Part shown: in pieces, positions 8,928 to 18,000 of the stretch
Position numbering within the stretch: position 1 is the stretch's first letter
Layout: each line of letters begins with the position of its first letter
From: a bacterium
GTDB lineage: Bacteria > Acidobacteriota > Terriglobia > Terriglobales > Acidobacteriaceae
Direction: 5' to 3'
NCBI GenBank assembly: GCA_026225095.1
Contig: JAMFSC010000167.1
Span: 1-43,627 of the forward strand
DNA: 43,627 nucleotides
Made by a program: the position numbers and the translations under genes
Notes under the pieces: model-generated
Told to the model about the DNA's origin: nothing
Databases searched by the model: none
The model's input: the letters and a program-made list of their open reading frames with translations, nothing else

Positions 8928-10214
8928 ATGGCAGTCGCAGTCCGCAAGCCGCTCAAAGAGGGAATCAGCCTCCACGCCCTGGGAGTCATCTGCGGCCTCA
9001 CCGCCGGTGTCTGGCTCGGCGCTGCCGAAGCCCCCACCAAGCTCGTCAACGCCGGCTTCTCCCCCTTCGCCGTCTCCCTCTGCATGGTGGCCGGTGTCTT
9101 TACCGCCCGCTGGACCTTCCCCACCCTCCTCAAGGGAACCAGCTACGTCTTCGCCGACCTCTCCGAAAAGAAGCACCTCATCATCTGGGCCCTCCTCGCC
9201 GGAGCCCTCTGGGCCGTCGCCAACACCCTCACCGTCTTCGCCATCCGCGACGTCGGCCTCGCCGTCGCCTTTCCCATGTGGAACGCCAACTCCCTCATCG
9301 GCCTCTTCTGGGGACGCATCCTCTTCTGCGAGCTCAAGGGAGCCAGCGCCAAAAATATCGGAAAGGTGGTCGTCGGAGCCGTAGCCATCGTCATCGCCGC
9401 CGTCATGCTCGGCTTCAGCACCCTCCACGGAGCCTCCACCGGCCAGCACGCCGTCCGTGGCATCGTCGCCGCCCTTGGCGCCAGCCTCATGTGGGGAACC
9501 ATGTACGTCCCCTACCGCAAGGCCTACCTCAGCGGCCTCAACCCCCTCTCGTTCGTAACCGCCTTCACCGTCGGCGAACTCGGCACCGTCCTCGCCCTCA
9601 CCCTGGCCTTGGATGGTGGCGTCCACTCCTCCGCCTTCCAGCTCTTCCGCACCCCCGGCGTCCTCTTCTGGCTCTTCCTCGGAGGCTTCGTCTGGGTCGT
9701 CGGCGACCTCTTCCAGCAGTTCGCCGCAAAATATCTCGGCATCGGCCGCGGCATCCCCCTCTCCAACACCAACCAGCTCTGGGGCCTCGCCTGGGGAGCC
9801 CTCGTCTTCGGAGAACTCGCCACCGCCGACCGCGCCCACATGCTCCTCGTCATCGGAGGCTCCGTCTTCATGATCCTCGGAGCCCTCGCCATCTCGACCG
9901 CGGTAGCCTCTGCCAAAGAGCACAGCTCCACCAATGAAGCCGTCCTCCGCGAGTGCAACCGCTACGGCCTCGACTACCACCGCACCATCCTGGCCCAGGC
10001 CGGCGACGAGTTCTCCGGCAGGGAAGAGAAGCGCCGCTGGTGGGACTACGCCATCGTCCTCGCCGCCACCGCCGTCTTCGTCATCCTCGGCATCCACGCC
10101 GTCGTCCCACCTCTCCCCATGAACCTCCGCTGGATCGCGATCCTCGCGGTCATCCTCATCGCCAGCCTGGCCGCAGGAGGCTGGAACCTCTACCGCCGCA
10201 CCCGCTTCTCCTAG
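8928..10214 (+). CDS. GRP-family (GlcU/RhaT-like) sugar permease
   Basis: Inner-membrane transporter of the drug/metabolite superfamily; relatives take up glucose, ribose or rhamnose. It has 428 residues and about ten membrane segments (GVICGLTAGVWLGAAEAPTK, AVANTLTVFAIRDVGLAVAF, GLAWGALVFGELATADRAHM and others). An unusual C-terminal addition of about 100 residues has a charged loop (EECNRYG-like segment to SGREEKRRWWDY) and two more hydrophobic segments. The start at ATG 8928 is supported by AAAGGAA eight bases upstream. Its neighbours are a small membrane peptide before it and inositol oxygenase after it, so myo-inositol or a hexose is a reasonable substrate guess. The substrate cannot be read from the sequence. 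Confidence 0.82.
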   Translation: MAVAVRKPLKEGISLHALGVICGLTAGVWLGAAEAPTKLVNAGFSPFAVSLCMVAGVFTARWTFPTLLKGTSYVFADLSEKKHLIIWALLAGALWAVANTLTVFAIRDVGLAVAFPMWNANSLIGLFWGRILFCELKGASAKNIGKVVVGAVAIVIAAVMLGFSTLHGASTGQHAVRGIVAALGASLMWGTMYVPYRKAYLSGLNPLSFVTAFTVGELGTVLALTLALDGGVHSSAFQLFRTPGVLFWLFLGGFVWVVGDLFQQFAAKYLGIGRGIPLSNTNQLWGLAWGALVFGELATADRAHMLLVIGGSVFMILGALAISTAVASAKEHSSTNEAVLRECNRYGLDYHRTILAQAGDEFSGREEKRRWWDYAIVLAATAVFVILGIHAVVPPLPMNLRWIAILAVILIASLAAGGWNLYRRTRFS

Positions 10215-10264
10215 CCGATCCAGCCTCCCACATCACCCCCGGACTCTCCATCAACAGAATCTCC

Positions 10265-10313
10265 TTGCTTTTGGTCCATCCAATCTCCTATATTTCTTAC
10301 GTTAGCGGTAACG
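10265..10313 (+). promoter_or_regulatory. Promoter with LacI-type operator before inositol oxygenase
   Basis: TTGCTT (10265-10270), 18 bases, TATATT (10289-10294) give a plausible promoter. CGTTA-GCGG-TAACG (10300-10313) lies on the expected transcription start, the usual position of a repressor site, and resembles LacI/GntR-type operators with a GTTANCGNTAAC core. It differs from the TGAGACGTCTCA sites near the LacI gene at 18744, so another regulator is expected. Confidence 0.6.
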
Positions 10314-10335
10314 AAAAATTCTCTGGAGACCCCCC

Positions 10336-11196
10336 ATGCCAACCCCCGGCGTCACCCACGAAGCACCCCTCAAGGATATGGATGAATGGGACGAGTTCCT
10401 CACCGGTCGCTACCAGGAGGGCAAGAGCGAAGACCAGTTCCGCCAGTACGACGAGAAGGCCACCCCCGGCGTAGCCGAGTTCTACCGCCTGAACCACCAG
10501 TACCAGACCTACGACTACGTCATGGCGAAGCAGAAGGAGTACTTCGGCCTCAACAAGGGTGAAAAGAGCATCTGGGAGGCCGCCGAGTTCCTCAACACCC
10601 TCGTCGACGACTCCGACCCAGACACCGACCTCACCCAGATCGAGCACCTCCTCCAGACCTCCGAGGCCATCCGCCGCGACGGCCATCCCCGCTGGTTCGT
10701 CCTCACCGGCTTCATCCACGATCTCGGCAAGGTCCTCTGCCTCTGGGGCGAACCCCAGTGGGGAGTCGTCGGAGACACCTTCCCGGTCGGCTGCGCCTAC
10801 TCCAAAGACATCGTCTTCCCCGAGTACTTCCAGGCCAACCCCGACATCCACAACCCCCTCTACCAGACGAAATATGGCGTCTACGAGCCCAACTGCGGCC
10901 TCGACAAGGTCCACCTCTCCTTCGGCCACGACGGCTACATCGGCGAAGTCATGAAGAACTACATGCCCGAAGAGAGCCTCTACATGCTCCGCTACCACTC
11001 CTTCTACGCCGCCCACCGCCACGGCGCCTACCGCCATCTCATGTCCGACCACGACGTCGAGATGCTCGAGTGGGTCAACAAGTTCAACGTCTACGACCTC
11101 TACTCCAAGGCCCACACCAAGCCCGACGTCAAGGAACTCAAGCCCTACTACGACGACCTCTTCGCCGAGTTCTTCCCCGCCAAAATCGCCTGGTAG
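10336..11196 (+). CDS. myo-Inositol oxygenase (MIOX)
   Basis: Non-haem di-iron dioxygenase that cleaves myo-inositol with O2 to D-glucuronate in the cytoplasm. It has 286 residues, the length of animal MIOX. Characteristic stretches are EKSIWEAAEFLNTLVD, LTGFIHDLGKVL, GEPQWGVVGDTFPVGC and YEPNCGLDKVHLSFGHDGY. All six metal ligands of the animal enzyme can be placed: His104, His128, Asp129, His198, His221 and Asp254. This is a mostly eukaryotic enzyme; most bacteria degrade inositol through IolG instead. It has its own promoter and LacI-type operator. No glucuronate genes (uxaC, uxuA and so on) lie in the window. The adjacent permease may supply the substrate. Confidence 0.95.
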   Translation: MPTPGVTHEAPLKDMDEWDEFLTGRYQEGKSEDQFRQYDEKATPGVAEFYRLNHQYQTYDYVMAKQKEYFGLNKGEKSIWEAAEFLNTLVDDSDPDTDLTQIEHLLQTSEAIRRDGHPRWFVLTGFIHDLGKVLCLWGEPQWGVVGDTFPVGCAYSKDIVFPEYFQANPDIHNPLYQTKYGVYEPNCGLDKVHLSFGHDGYIGEVMKNYMPEESLYMLRYHSFYAAHRHGAYRHLMSDHDVEMLEWVNKFNVYDLYSKAHTKPDVKELKPYYDDLFAEFFPAKIAW

Positions 11197-11229
11197 CCGC
11201 TCCCTCTTCCCTTGCCGTTGCCGTTGCCC

Positions 11230-11265
11230 TTCTGTCTGTCATCCCCGAAGGGGATCTGCGTCTGT
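11230..11265 (+). repeat. Dispersed palindromic repeat, family 1, copy B
   Basis: TCTGTCTGTC followed by ATCCCCGAAGGGGAT (11241-11255, a perfect palindrome around GAA) and CTGCGTCTGT. It lies between the convergent inositol oxygenase and glycosidase genes. Confidence 0.75.
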
Positions 11266-11296
11266 CCTTAGCCAGATTGCCTGATGGCATAGAGTT

Positions 11297-11358
11297 GGGT
11301 GCCCCACCTTCGCGACACGTCTCACCGTCGCTAAGGTGGGCTGGAGCGCCACGGCACT
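11297..11358 (+). repeat. Dispersed palindromic repeat, family 2, copy 1
   Basis: GGTGCCCCACCTTCGC, a variable middle of about 22 bases, then TAAGGTGGGCTGG. CCCACCTT and AAGGTGGG can pair. A second copy is at 39457-39508. Confidence 0.65.
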
Positions 11359-11391
11359 CTACACCTTGAGCGAATCTGCTCGAACCGGCCT

Positions 11392-11413
11392 TCAGAGGGA
11401 CCCATCCCTCTGA
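11392..11413 (-). terminator. Hairpin after the glycosidase gene
   Basis: TCAGAGGGA, loop CCCA, TCCCTCTGA: a perfect 9-bp stem ending eight bases after the glycosidase stop on the minus strand. There is no clean T-run. Confidence 0.5.
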
Positions 11414-11420
11414 GCCCACA

Positions 11421-13892
11421 TCACCACCGCAAAGTAACCACCTGCGAAACATACCCCGCACCATCCCCAAACCGCACCACCAGCCCATCCCCCACTAACT
11501 CCGCCCCCTCTACCCGCACCTTGGCCGCGGGATCATTCCGCACCACTCCAAGCCGCTCCGTCGACCCACCCAGCCCCTCCAGCTCCAGCCGTAAAGATTG
11601 CCCATCCAAGCTCTGATCGAGCACCTTCATCTGTCCCGTCCGCGAACCCCTCACCGGCAGCCCATGCGAGAGCGCGACCTCAACCCCCGGCAGCGCCACC
11701 CTCCGCTCCACCCCGTCCGATGCCCCCTCCAGCCGCACCGCCGCTCCCGACACCTGCTCCAGCCGCACCACCATCGCCCAACCCTCCCGCTTGTAACTCA
11801 CATTCACGACCGAATCCGCCACGTGCAGATTCCGTACCTCCGCCGCCCCCCACTCCGCCGGCAGCCGAGGACTCACCCGCACCGTATGCCGCAACCCATC
11901 CACCTCCACCCCGAACATCCCCCGCAGCACCGGAATCACCACCATCCCCGAAGACCACAGCTGCCGGCTCGTACTTCTGCCAAACGGCTCAAAGAAGGCG
12001 CCTGAGAGCAGCTCCGTCACCGCGCCGATATCCTGCACCGTCGTCAGGTCCGCATTCGCCATCGTGCTCTGATAACCCGCCAGCGCATTTCCTGAACGAT
12101 ACTGCGCCATCGCCGCCCATCCCGTAAACAGCGGCCAAACCGACCCCTGGTGATAGCTGATCGGGTCATACATCGGATCGCTCTCCGCCACATCCCGCAG
12201 CCCCCAGTCCGTGGCGAAGTCATGCGAGGCCCACCGACGCAGACTGGCCTTGGCATGTACCAGTCCCTCGCCCCCGTTCCACCACGCAATCGCCGGAAAC
12301 ACCGTGGCCGTCCCATCCAGCCGTCCATCATCCCTGCTGAACGCATACGCGTCCTTCCCCGGCAGGTAGTATTCCCGCTCGATCGTCTCCTTCAGCCCCG
12401 CCGCCCGAGCCTTCGCCGCCGCCGCCCCCTTCGCATCCCCAGACAACTCCGCAAGCTCCCCCATCGCCGCCGACCCCTGCTGATCGAGCAGCGCCAGATA
12501 GATCTCCTGCTTCGGCATCCCCGGTGGCCAGCTCTCCACCCAGCCCGTCCCCTGCGCATTGTCGTAGATGCCATCCCCATCGGTGTCATGCGTCGTCTCG
12601 AAGGTCCACGCCCGCTCCACCGCATCCCGATGCGCCGTCAAAAACGCAACATCCCCGCTGCTCCTTACATAGTCCAGCATCGTCGTCAGAAACAGCGGAG
12701 TAGCATCCGCCGCCGCATACTCATAGGGAAGCGACGCCCAATCCACAAGCCCCGCGGTCTGCGAGAACTCATGCATCACCTTCCCATCCGCCCGCTGCCG
12801 CTTCATCAGGAACTCCAGCGCACTCCGAGCGAGCCCAAAGTCCCCATACCCATCGATCGCGCCAATCGTATAGAGCGTATCCCTCCCGAAGTACCAACCA
12901 AACCCCGGTCGCGCCGAGTCACCCGACTCGTAGTACCCCGCCACCAGCCCCATCTCGCCCCCCGGCTGAGACTTGGCCCGCAGCTTTCCAATCGAATCCT
13001 CCGCCCACGCAAAGTCCGCATTCAGATCCAGATCCGGAGTCCGGATCGAAGTCAGCCCCGCCGCCCGCGTCCGCTCACCCTCCAGATACTCCGCATACAT
13101 CCCCGCCAACCCTTCGTTCAGCCCCGCCAGCCTCTTCCCCAGCGCCGCACCACTCGCCGTCTCCACACTCCGCCCCACCGCCATCAGCAGCGGGTAATAC
13201 CGCCCCCGGTCCTTCGGGTCCACATGCAGATGAAACTCCAGCGGATGCACCTGTGGCCGCTCCTGGTAAGGAGCCATCACCCCGGCCTTCGCCCCCGGAA
13301 TCGCTACCGCACCCGCAAAGTCCGGAAAGTCCGTGTGCAGCACATAGTACCCACTCGCCCCCTGAGCCACCCACTCCGCCGATGGCGTCCCACCCCCCGC
13401 CTGCGGCCACATCGGACGCATCTCCCCCGTAAACCGAAACGTCAGGTTCACCGGACGAACCCCATCCACCTCGAACAGGATCACCGCCCCCGTCCCATCC
13501 ACCATCCTCTCCGGCGCAAACATGATCTGCCGCACCGTCACCGCAATGTGCGAGTAAGTAATCGTCGTCCTGTCCGCACGCACCTCAATCTCCTGGGCCG
13601 CCGCGTTCAGGTCGATCGGAACCGGATAGCCCTCTACCTCGGCCTCCAGCACAAAATGACTCAGAAGCTTCACGGGAAGAATCCACGCCTCGAAGCTCCC
13701 CTGCTGCTCCCCCACCACCACGCCCTGCGGCCCCACGACCGAAAACGGCTGCCCCATCCGCGCCTTGGCCCGCAGCACCGGCCCATCGGTCCCCAGTTTC
13801 AACCCATCCACCGGATGCAGCGTCTGGGAGATTCCACCCCCACACCCCACCATCCACCCAGCCAGAAAAACAATCAGCCTCGAACGCAGCAT
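11421..13892 (-). CDS. Six-hairpin glycosidase, GDE_C/GH63-like, probable lipoprotein
   Basis: An 823-residue secreted glycoside hydrolase. The N-terminus MLRSRLIVFLAGWMVGCGGG is a lipoprotein-type signal with the cysteine at residue 17, although the residue at -3 is Met. A beta-rich domain (to about 290) precedes an (alpha/alpha)6 barrel related to glycogen-debranching and GH63 enzymes. Landmarks are FGWYFGRDTLYTIGAIDGYG with a candidate catalytic Asp, HDTDGDGIYDN, WGLRDVAESDPMYDP with the candidate Glu, and ISYHQGSVWPLFTGW. A beta-domain closes the protein. The start at 13892 is fixed by GGGAGG five bases upstream; 27 extra codons are open before it. The true substrate (alpha-glucan, mannoside or other) cannot be told. 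The same-strand TonB receptor upstream suggests glycan use. Confidence 0.75.
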   Translation of the reverse strand: MLRSRLIVFLAGWMVGCGGGISQTLHPVDGLKLGTDGPVLRAKARMGQPFSVVGPQGVVVGEQQGSFEAWILPVKLLSHFVLEAEVEGYPVPIDLNAAAQEIEVRADRTTITYSHIAVTVRQIMFAPERMVDGTGAVILFEVDGVRPVNLTFRFTGEMRPMWPQAGGGTPSAEWVAQGASGYYVLHTDFPDFAGAVAIPGAKAGVMAPYQERPQVHPLEFHLHVDPKDRGRYYPLLMAVGRSVETASGAALGKRLAGLNEGLAGMYAEYLEGERTRAAGLTSIRTPDLDLNADFAWAEDSIGKLRAKSQPGGEMGLVAGYYESGDSARPGFGWYFGRDTLYTIGAIDGYGDFGLARSALEFLMKRQRADGKVMHEFSQTAGLVDWASLPYEYAAADATPLFLTTMLDYVRSSGDVAFLTAHRDAVERAWTFETTHDTDGDGIYDNAQGTGWVESWPPGMPKQEIYLALLDQQGSAAMGELAELSGDAKGAAAAKARAAGLKETIEREYYLPGKDAYAFSRDDGRLDGTATVFPAIAWWNGGEGLVHAKASLRRWASHDFATDWGLRDVAESDPMYDPISYHQGSVWPLFTGWAAMAQYRSGNALAGYQSTMANADLTTVQDIGAVTELLSGAFFEPFGRSTSRQLWSSGMVVIPVLRGMFGVEVDGLRHTVRVSPRLPAEWGAAEVRNLHVADSVVNVSYKREGWAMVVRLEQVSGAAVRLEGASDGVERRVALPGVEVALSHGLPVRGSRTGQMKVLDQSLDGQSLRLELEGLGGSTERLGVVRNDPAAKVRVEGAELVGDGLVVRFGDGAGYVSQVVTLRW

Positions 13893-14352
13893 GGAGCCTC
13901 CCGAAAGCGCTCCCATTCTACGTCGCAGGCTTTCCCGGAAGCCCTCGATGAAATCTCTGGCCAAGTCGGCCATGTTGACTCCCGGACGGCTGGTCCTCGA
14001 CGCTGTTGTCCGTTCTACGTCGTCACGCCGTTCTCCGTTCTACGTCGTCCTGCCGTTGTCTGTCCTTGTTCTATGTCGTCATCCTGAACGAAGTGAAGGA
14101 CCCCCGCAGTCGTCCGACTGTCCGATAATCGAAGCCGAAACATACCACTTTCGCAGATCGCGTTTCTGTCCAGTTTTTCCGTACAACGGCCCACGTTCTA
14201 CCATCGAAAAGTCTCTGGTGAAACATTGGCAATCCTGCGACGGCCTCCCATAACCCCTTTAGAAAACCACGATTACAGTCATGCACCCAAAATGACGCAA
14301 AACAGACCACTTTATTAGAAGAAATCGACCCAGTGGTCCGACCTCTCGGCCT
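13893..14352. other. Intergenic region with imperfect direct repeats and REP-like sequence
   Basis: This 460-base gap has no convincing gene. CCGTTCTACGTCGTC occurs at 14010-14024 and 14035-14049, with a variant TTGTTCTATGTCGTC at 14066-14080, followed by ATCCTGAACGAAGTGAAGGA, which resembles REP-type dispersed sequences. ACAACGGCCCACGTTCTAC (14183-14201) recurs with one change at 21219-21237. The part from about 14230 to 14330 is clearly more AT-rich than the surroundings. A 79-codon minus frame (14071-14310) runs through these repeats and is probably not a gene. Confidence 0.6.
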
Positions 14353-14892
14353 CTAAAACTCGATCTTCTCCTTATGATCGTCGAGCTTCTTCGCATCCAC
14401 TCCGGCCACCTTCTTCAGGTCGTCGATCGTCTTGAACTCCCCGTTCTTCAGTCGGTAAGCAACGACCGCATCGCCTTCCTTGTCCGTCAGTCCAAGCGAG
14501 ATCTGCAGCATCGAGCTCGTCGCCTTGTTCACATTCACCTTCACCGTCTGCGGAGACACATTCGCCGAAAGATAGTCCAGAATCTCGCCGAACTCATCGT
14601 CCGTCGCCTGCGCGCCCAGCCCCGCCATCTTCGTGATCGTCTCCTCCCACGCCTCCCGCGTCCTTGGATTCGCGACCAGGATCAGTGGCGAGTGACATTT
14701 GCTGCACACCCGCAGCACCGTCGCCCGGCCCTGTCCTGGAGGCAGCTCCACCGCATGCTGCCCCGGCGGTGGTGGTGGCGGAGGCGGTGGCGGCGACGCT
14801 GTCTGTCCATTCATTCCCGTCCCACAAGCCATTCCCACGATCATCAACACGGTTGAAACCATCGTCCCCAGGGAACCCTTCAACATCGTCAT
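14353..14892 (-). CDS. Cytochrome c fused to helix-hairpin-helix domain
   Basis: A 179-residue exported protein. A hydrophobic signal segment (GTMVSTVLMIVGMACG) is followed by a run of ten prolines, then a small c-type haem domain with CSKCH (Cys63, Cys66, His67), and a C-terminal ComEA-like helix-hairpin-helix region (VNVNKATSSMLQISLGLTDK...GEFKTIDDLKKVAGVD). ComEA-type HhH domains bind DNA outside the cytoplasm; the haem part suggests electron transfer. What the combination does is not established. The start is uncertain among several closely spaced ATGs; 14892 has GGAGAGG at good spacing. It lies downstream of the TonB receptor on the same strand, but a hairpin separates them. Confidence 0.75.
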   Translation of the reverse strand: MTMLKGSLGTMVSTVLMIVGMACGTGMNGQTASPPPPPPPPPPGQHAVELPPGQGRATVLRVCSKCHSPLILVANPRTREAWEETITKMAGLGAQATDDEFGEILDYLSANVSPQTVKVNVNKATSSMLQISLGLTDKEGDAVVAYRLKNGEFKTIDDLKKVAGVDAKKLDDHKEKIEF

Positions 14893-14971
14893 GCCCATCC
14901 TCTCCATCCTGCCCACAATCCTATTGTGTTCGTTCGCCCGCGCCCGCGCAACTTACCCCCGAAAGCCAGAA

Positions 14972-14993
14972 GACCGCATCGTCAGATGCGGTC
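14972..14993 (-). terminator. Hairpin after TonB receptor gene
   Basis: GACCGCATC, loop GTCA, GATGCGGTC: a perfect 9-bp stem about 50 bases beyond the receptor stop on the minus strand, followed there by TTCTGGCTTTC, a moderately T-rich tract. Confidence 0.6.
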
Positions 14994-15042
14994 CCCTTGG
15001 CATTGTGTTTTACGTGCGTAGCGAAACCCGGCCCTGCATCCG

Positions 15043-18000
15043 CTACCACAATATCTTCAGCGCAAACTGAAGATCCCGATTATCCAGCGACGTCGCCGTA
15101 ATAGTGCCTACGCTGCTCGACGCCGAAACATTCGCCGCTGGATTAGCCAAGATTGGATGGTTGATGATGTTGAACGCCTCCGCCCGGAACTGGGCATGGA
15201 CCTGCTCATACAGCCGGAAGTTCTTGATCGCGGAGAAGTCTACCTGCGCCGTACCCGGCCCACGCAGCGTATTCCGCGTCACGTTGCCTTGCGCACCAAA
15301 GCTCGGGTTATACCCCGGCAGGCTCGCCGCCGCGACGCTCGGAACCACATAGGCCGTCGGATCGAACCAGTGCTGCGGCGTCCTGTTCGAGATCGCTCCC
15401 GTCGTCCGTCCCGCAGCCAGGCTCGCCCGCTGCGGGCAGTAGGTGCAGAACTGGCCGCCCGTCGCCGACACCGAGAACGGATAGCCGCCGCGCAGCTGAA
15501 TCGCCGGTTGCAGCGACCATCCACCCGCCAGCACATCCCCGATCCCCGTCTGCAGATGTGCCTTCCCCTTACCGAACGGAAGCTCATATCCCGCGCTCCC
15601 GGAAGCCCGGTTCCGCACATCGAAGTTCGAGTAAGACCGATCGAACGCGAAGTTCGTCGAGTAGGAAGTATCGTTCGCATCCGCCTCGCCCGAGTTATTA
15701 TCCAGGTTCTTCGACCACTGGTAGTTCACCAGGTAGAAGAGTCCATTCTTCGACCTCTGCTCCAGCTTCGCCGACAGCCCATTGAAGCTCGCAGAAGCCC
15801 GCGTCGAGCTCGTCAGCATCCCATGCAGGAAGTTCGGGTAGGGCCGCACGCCCGTCGAAGTCCCATTCGCATTGAAGATGTCCTCATTTTGGTCATACCT
15901 CTTCCAAAGCCGGTGCGTACTGCTCCCCGTATAAGCAATCTCCACCGTCGTCCCATGTCCCAGCTCCTGCTGCACGCTGGTCGTGTACTCCTGCGTATAA
16001 GGAACCGTGTTGTTCGGGTCGACGCTGAATGGCGCCGGTGCCGAGGTCAGCGTATTGATGTTCGGGAACAGACCGGCAATATTCTGATTGTTCAGCGTGA
16101 TCTGGTAGTAGAGCGGCGCGGCATACCGCGTAAACTGCAGCTCATTCGCATTGATGTTGTCGAAGTAAATCCCGTACCCAACCCGGAACACCGTCGTCGG
16201 CGCAGCCTGGTAAGCCAGCCCCAGTCTCGGCCCGAAGCCCTTCTTATAGGGGTTGATGATTCCAGCAGGGAAGTAGTTTGGTGCCGTATCGACATTCGGC
16301 AGCAGGAACGCCGGAATTGTGGCGGGAACCTTGTGGAATGCGATCTGATGCAGGCTCGGCGAGAACGCTCCCTCCAGCCCACTCTGCTCCACGAACGGCG
16401 AGTTGTACTCCCAGCGAAGGCCGATGTTCGCCGTGATGTTATGACCGACCTGCCAGATGTCGTTCAGAAAAACCCCATAGGTGTTATCCCGATAGTGTCC
16501 CTGCGTGGTTCCGAATCCCGCGTTGCACGACGTGCAAAGCCCACGCTGGTAGTTCTGAACGCCCGTGTAAGCGGGAGCACCCGTCGTCGTGTTCGCCGAG
16601 ATCGCCGCAAACGTAAACGAGCCGCGCGCATTGTTGTCCGCGATCTGCGCGATCTGCCTCCACTGGAACTGGAAGCCGCCTTTGATCGTGTGCCGCCCTC
16701 TCACATACCCCACGCTATCCCCGAAGCTGAAGACATTCTCAGTCGAGCCCTGGTCCTTGCCTCCGTCGGAGATTGTCGCGAAGCCCGAGATCGCAATGCT
16801 CGAACGTCCACTCTGCGTTGGCGAGGTCAATCCTGTCACGTTCGTCAGACCTTCGTTCGCCGGGAAGTTCGTCCCCGGAACCAGCACCTGCCCAATCGAG
16901 AAGGCATACACCCTGTTGTAGCCGAGTCGCACATCGTTCACGATCGTCGGCGTCACCAGATAGGTATTCCCGATCGCCATGTTGCGCCCGATCAGCGGAT
17001 AGTTTGTTCCCACGCCCTGCTGCACCGACGGCCCAAACTGGGTTGCGTTGTAGTCGATATAGCGCTCGAACAGCGTGCTCTTCTGAGAGATCGTCTGGTC
17101 CGCCCGAATCACGTACTGGTCGAAGTTATCCGTAAAATTCTGCGTTGACGTGTAGTCGTTCGCTGTCCCGCATGTGGTGCAGTTGGGGACCGGAAAGTAC
17201 GGCTGCAGAACCGACAGGACCTGATTTGGAGCTGTGCCGAGCACCGGCACCACCGTTGTCGAAAATCCCGGGCACGAGGCCAGCGGGCATGGAAACAGCC
17301 CAAACTGCGTCACGCCGCGAGACGTCCGCAATCCCTCATAGCCCCCAAACAGAAACGCCTTATCCTTCCAGATCGGCAACCCCGCCGTCCCGCCGAACTG
17401 CTGCCGGTGATAGGTTGGCTTCTTCGGCGTGCTTGCATACGTCGAAGCCCAGTTCCGAGCATCGAAGAGCTGGGAGCGCGTGTACAGAAACGCGGTCCCA
17501 TGCAAGGTATTCGTCCCCGACTTCGTCACCATCGAAACGATCGCCTGGCCCTGCCCATACTCGGTTGAGAACGTGCTCCGCAGCAGGTTGAACTCCTGGA
17601 TGGTATCCACCGAAGGCTGCAGCGAAAGGTTGTTGAACCGGATCGACCGGACATACGTTCCATCCAGAACGTAGTTCGTCGAACTCGCCCGCCCGCCGTC
17701 CACCGTGATGAACAGGTTGCGCGTTCCATACTGACCCGCGGTTCCCGTATTGCCCGTCTGTGCCGGAGAGACACCTGCCGCCAGCGTCGCCAGTTGCAGC
17801 ACATTTCTCCCGTTCAGCGGCAGATCGTTCACCTGCTTCTGATCGATCACCTGCCCGACCGTCGCCTCCGTCGTCTGCAGCGCCGGCGCAATCGTCGACA
17901 CCTCCACCGTCTCCGACGTCGAGCCCACGCTCAACGTCACCGAGGCATCCGCCGTCTGATCCACCAGCAGGTCCAGCGAACCGATCGTGCTTGTCTTGAA

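Noticed and set aside
14071..14310. 79-codon minus-strand frame
   Set aside because: It runs through repeat sequence (its end is the translated REP-like element) and has no recognisable domain.
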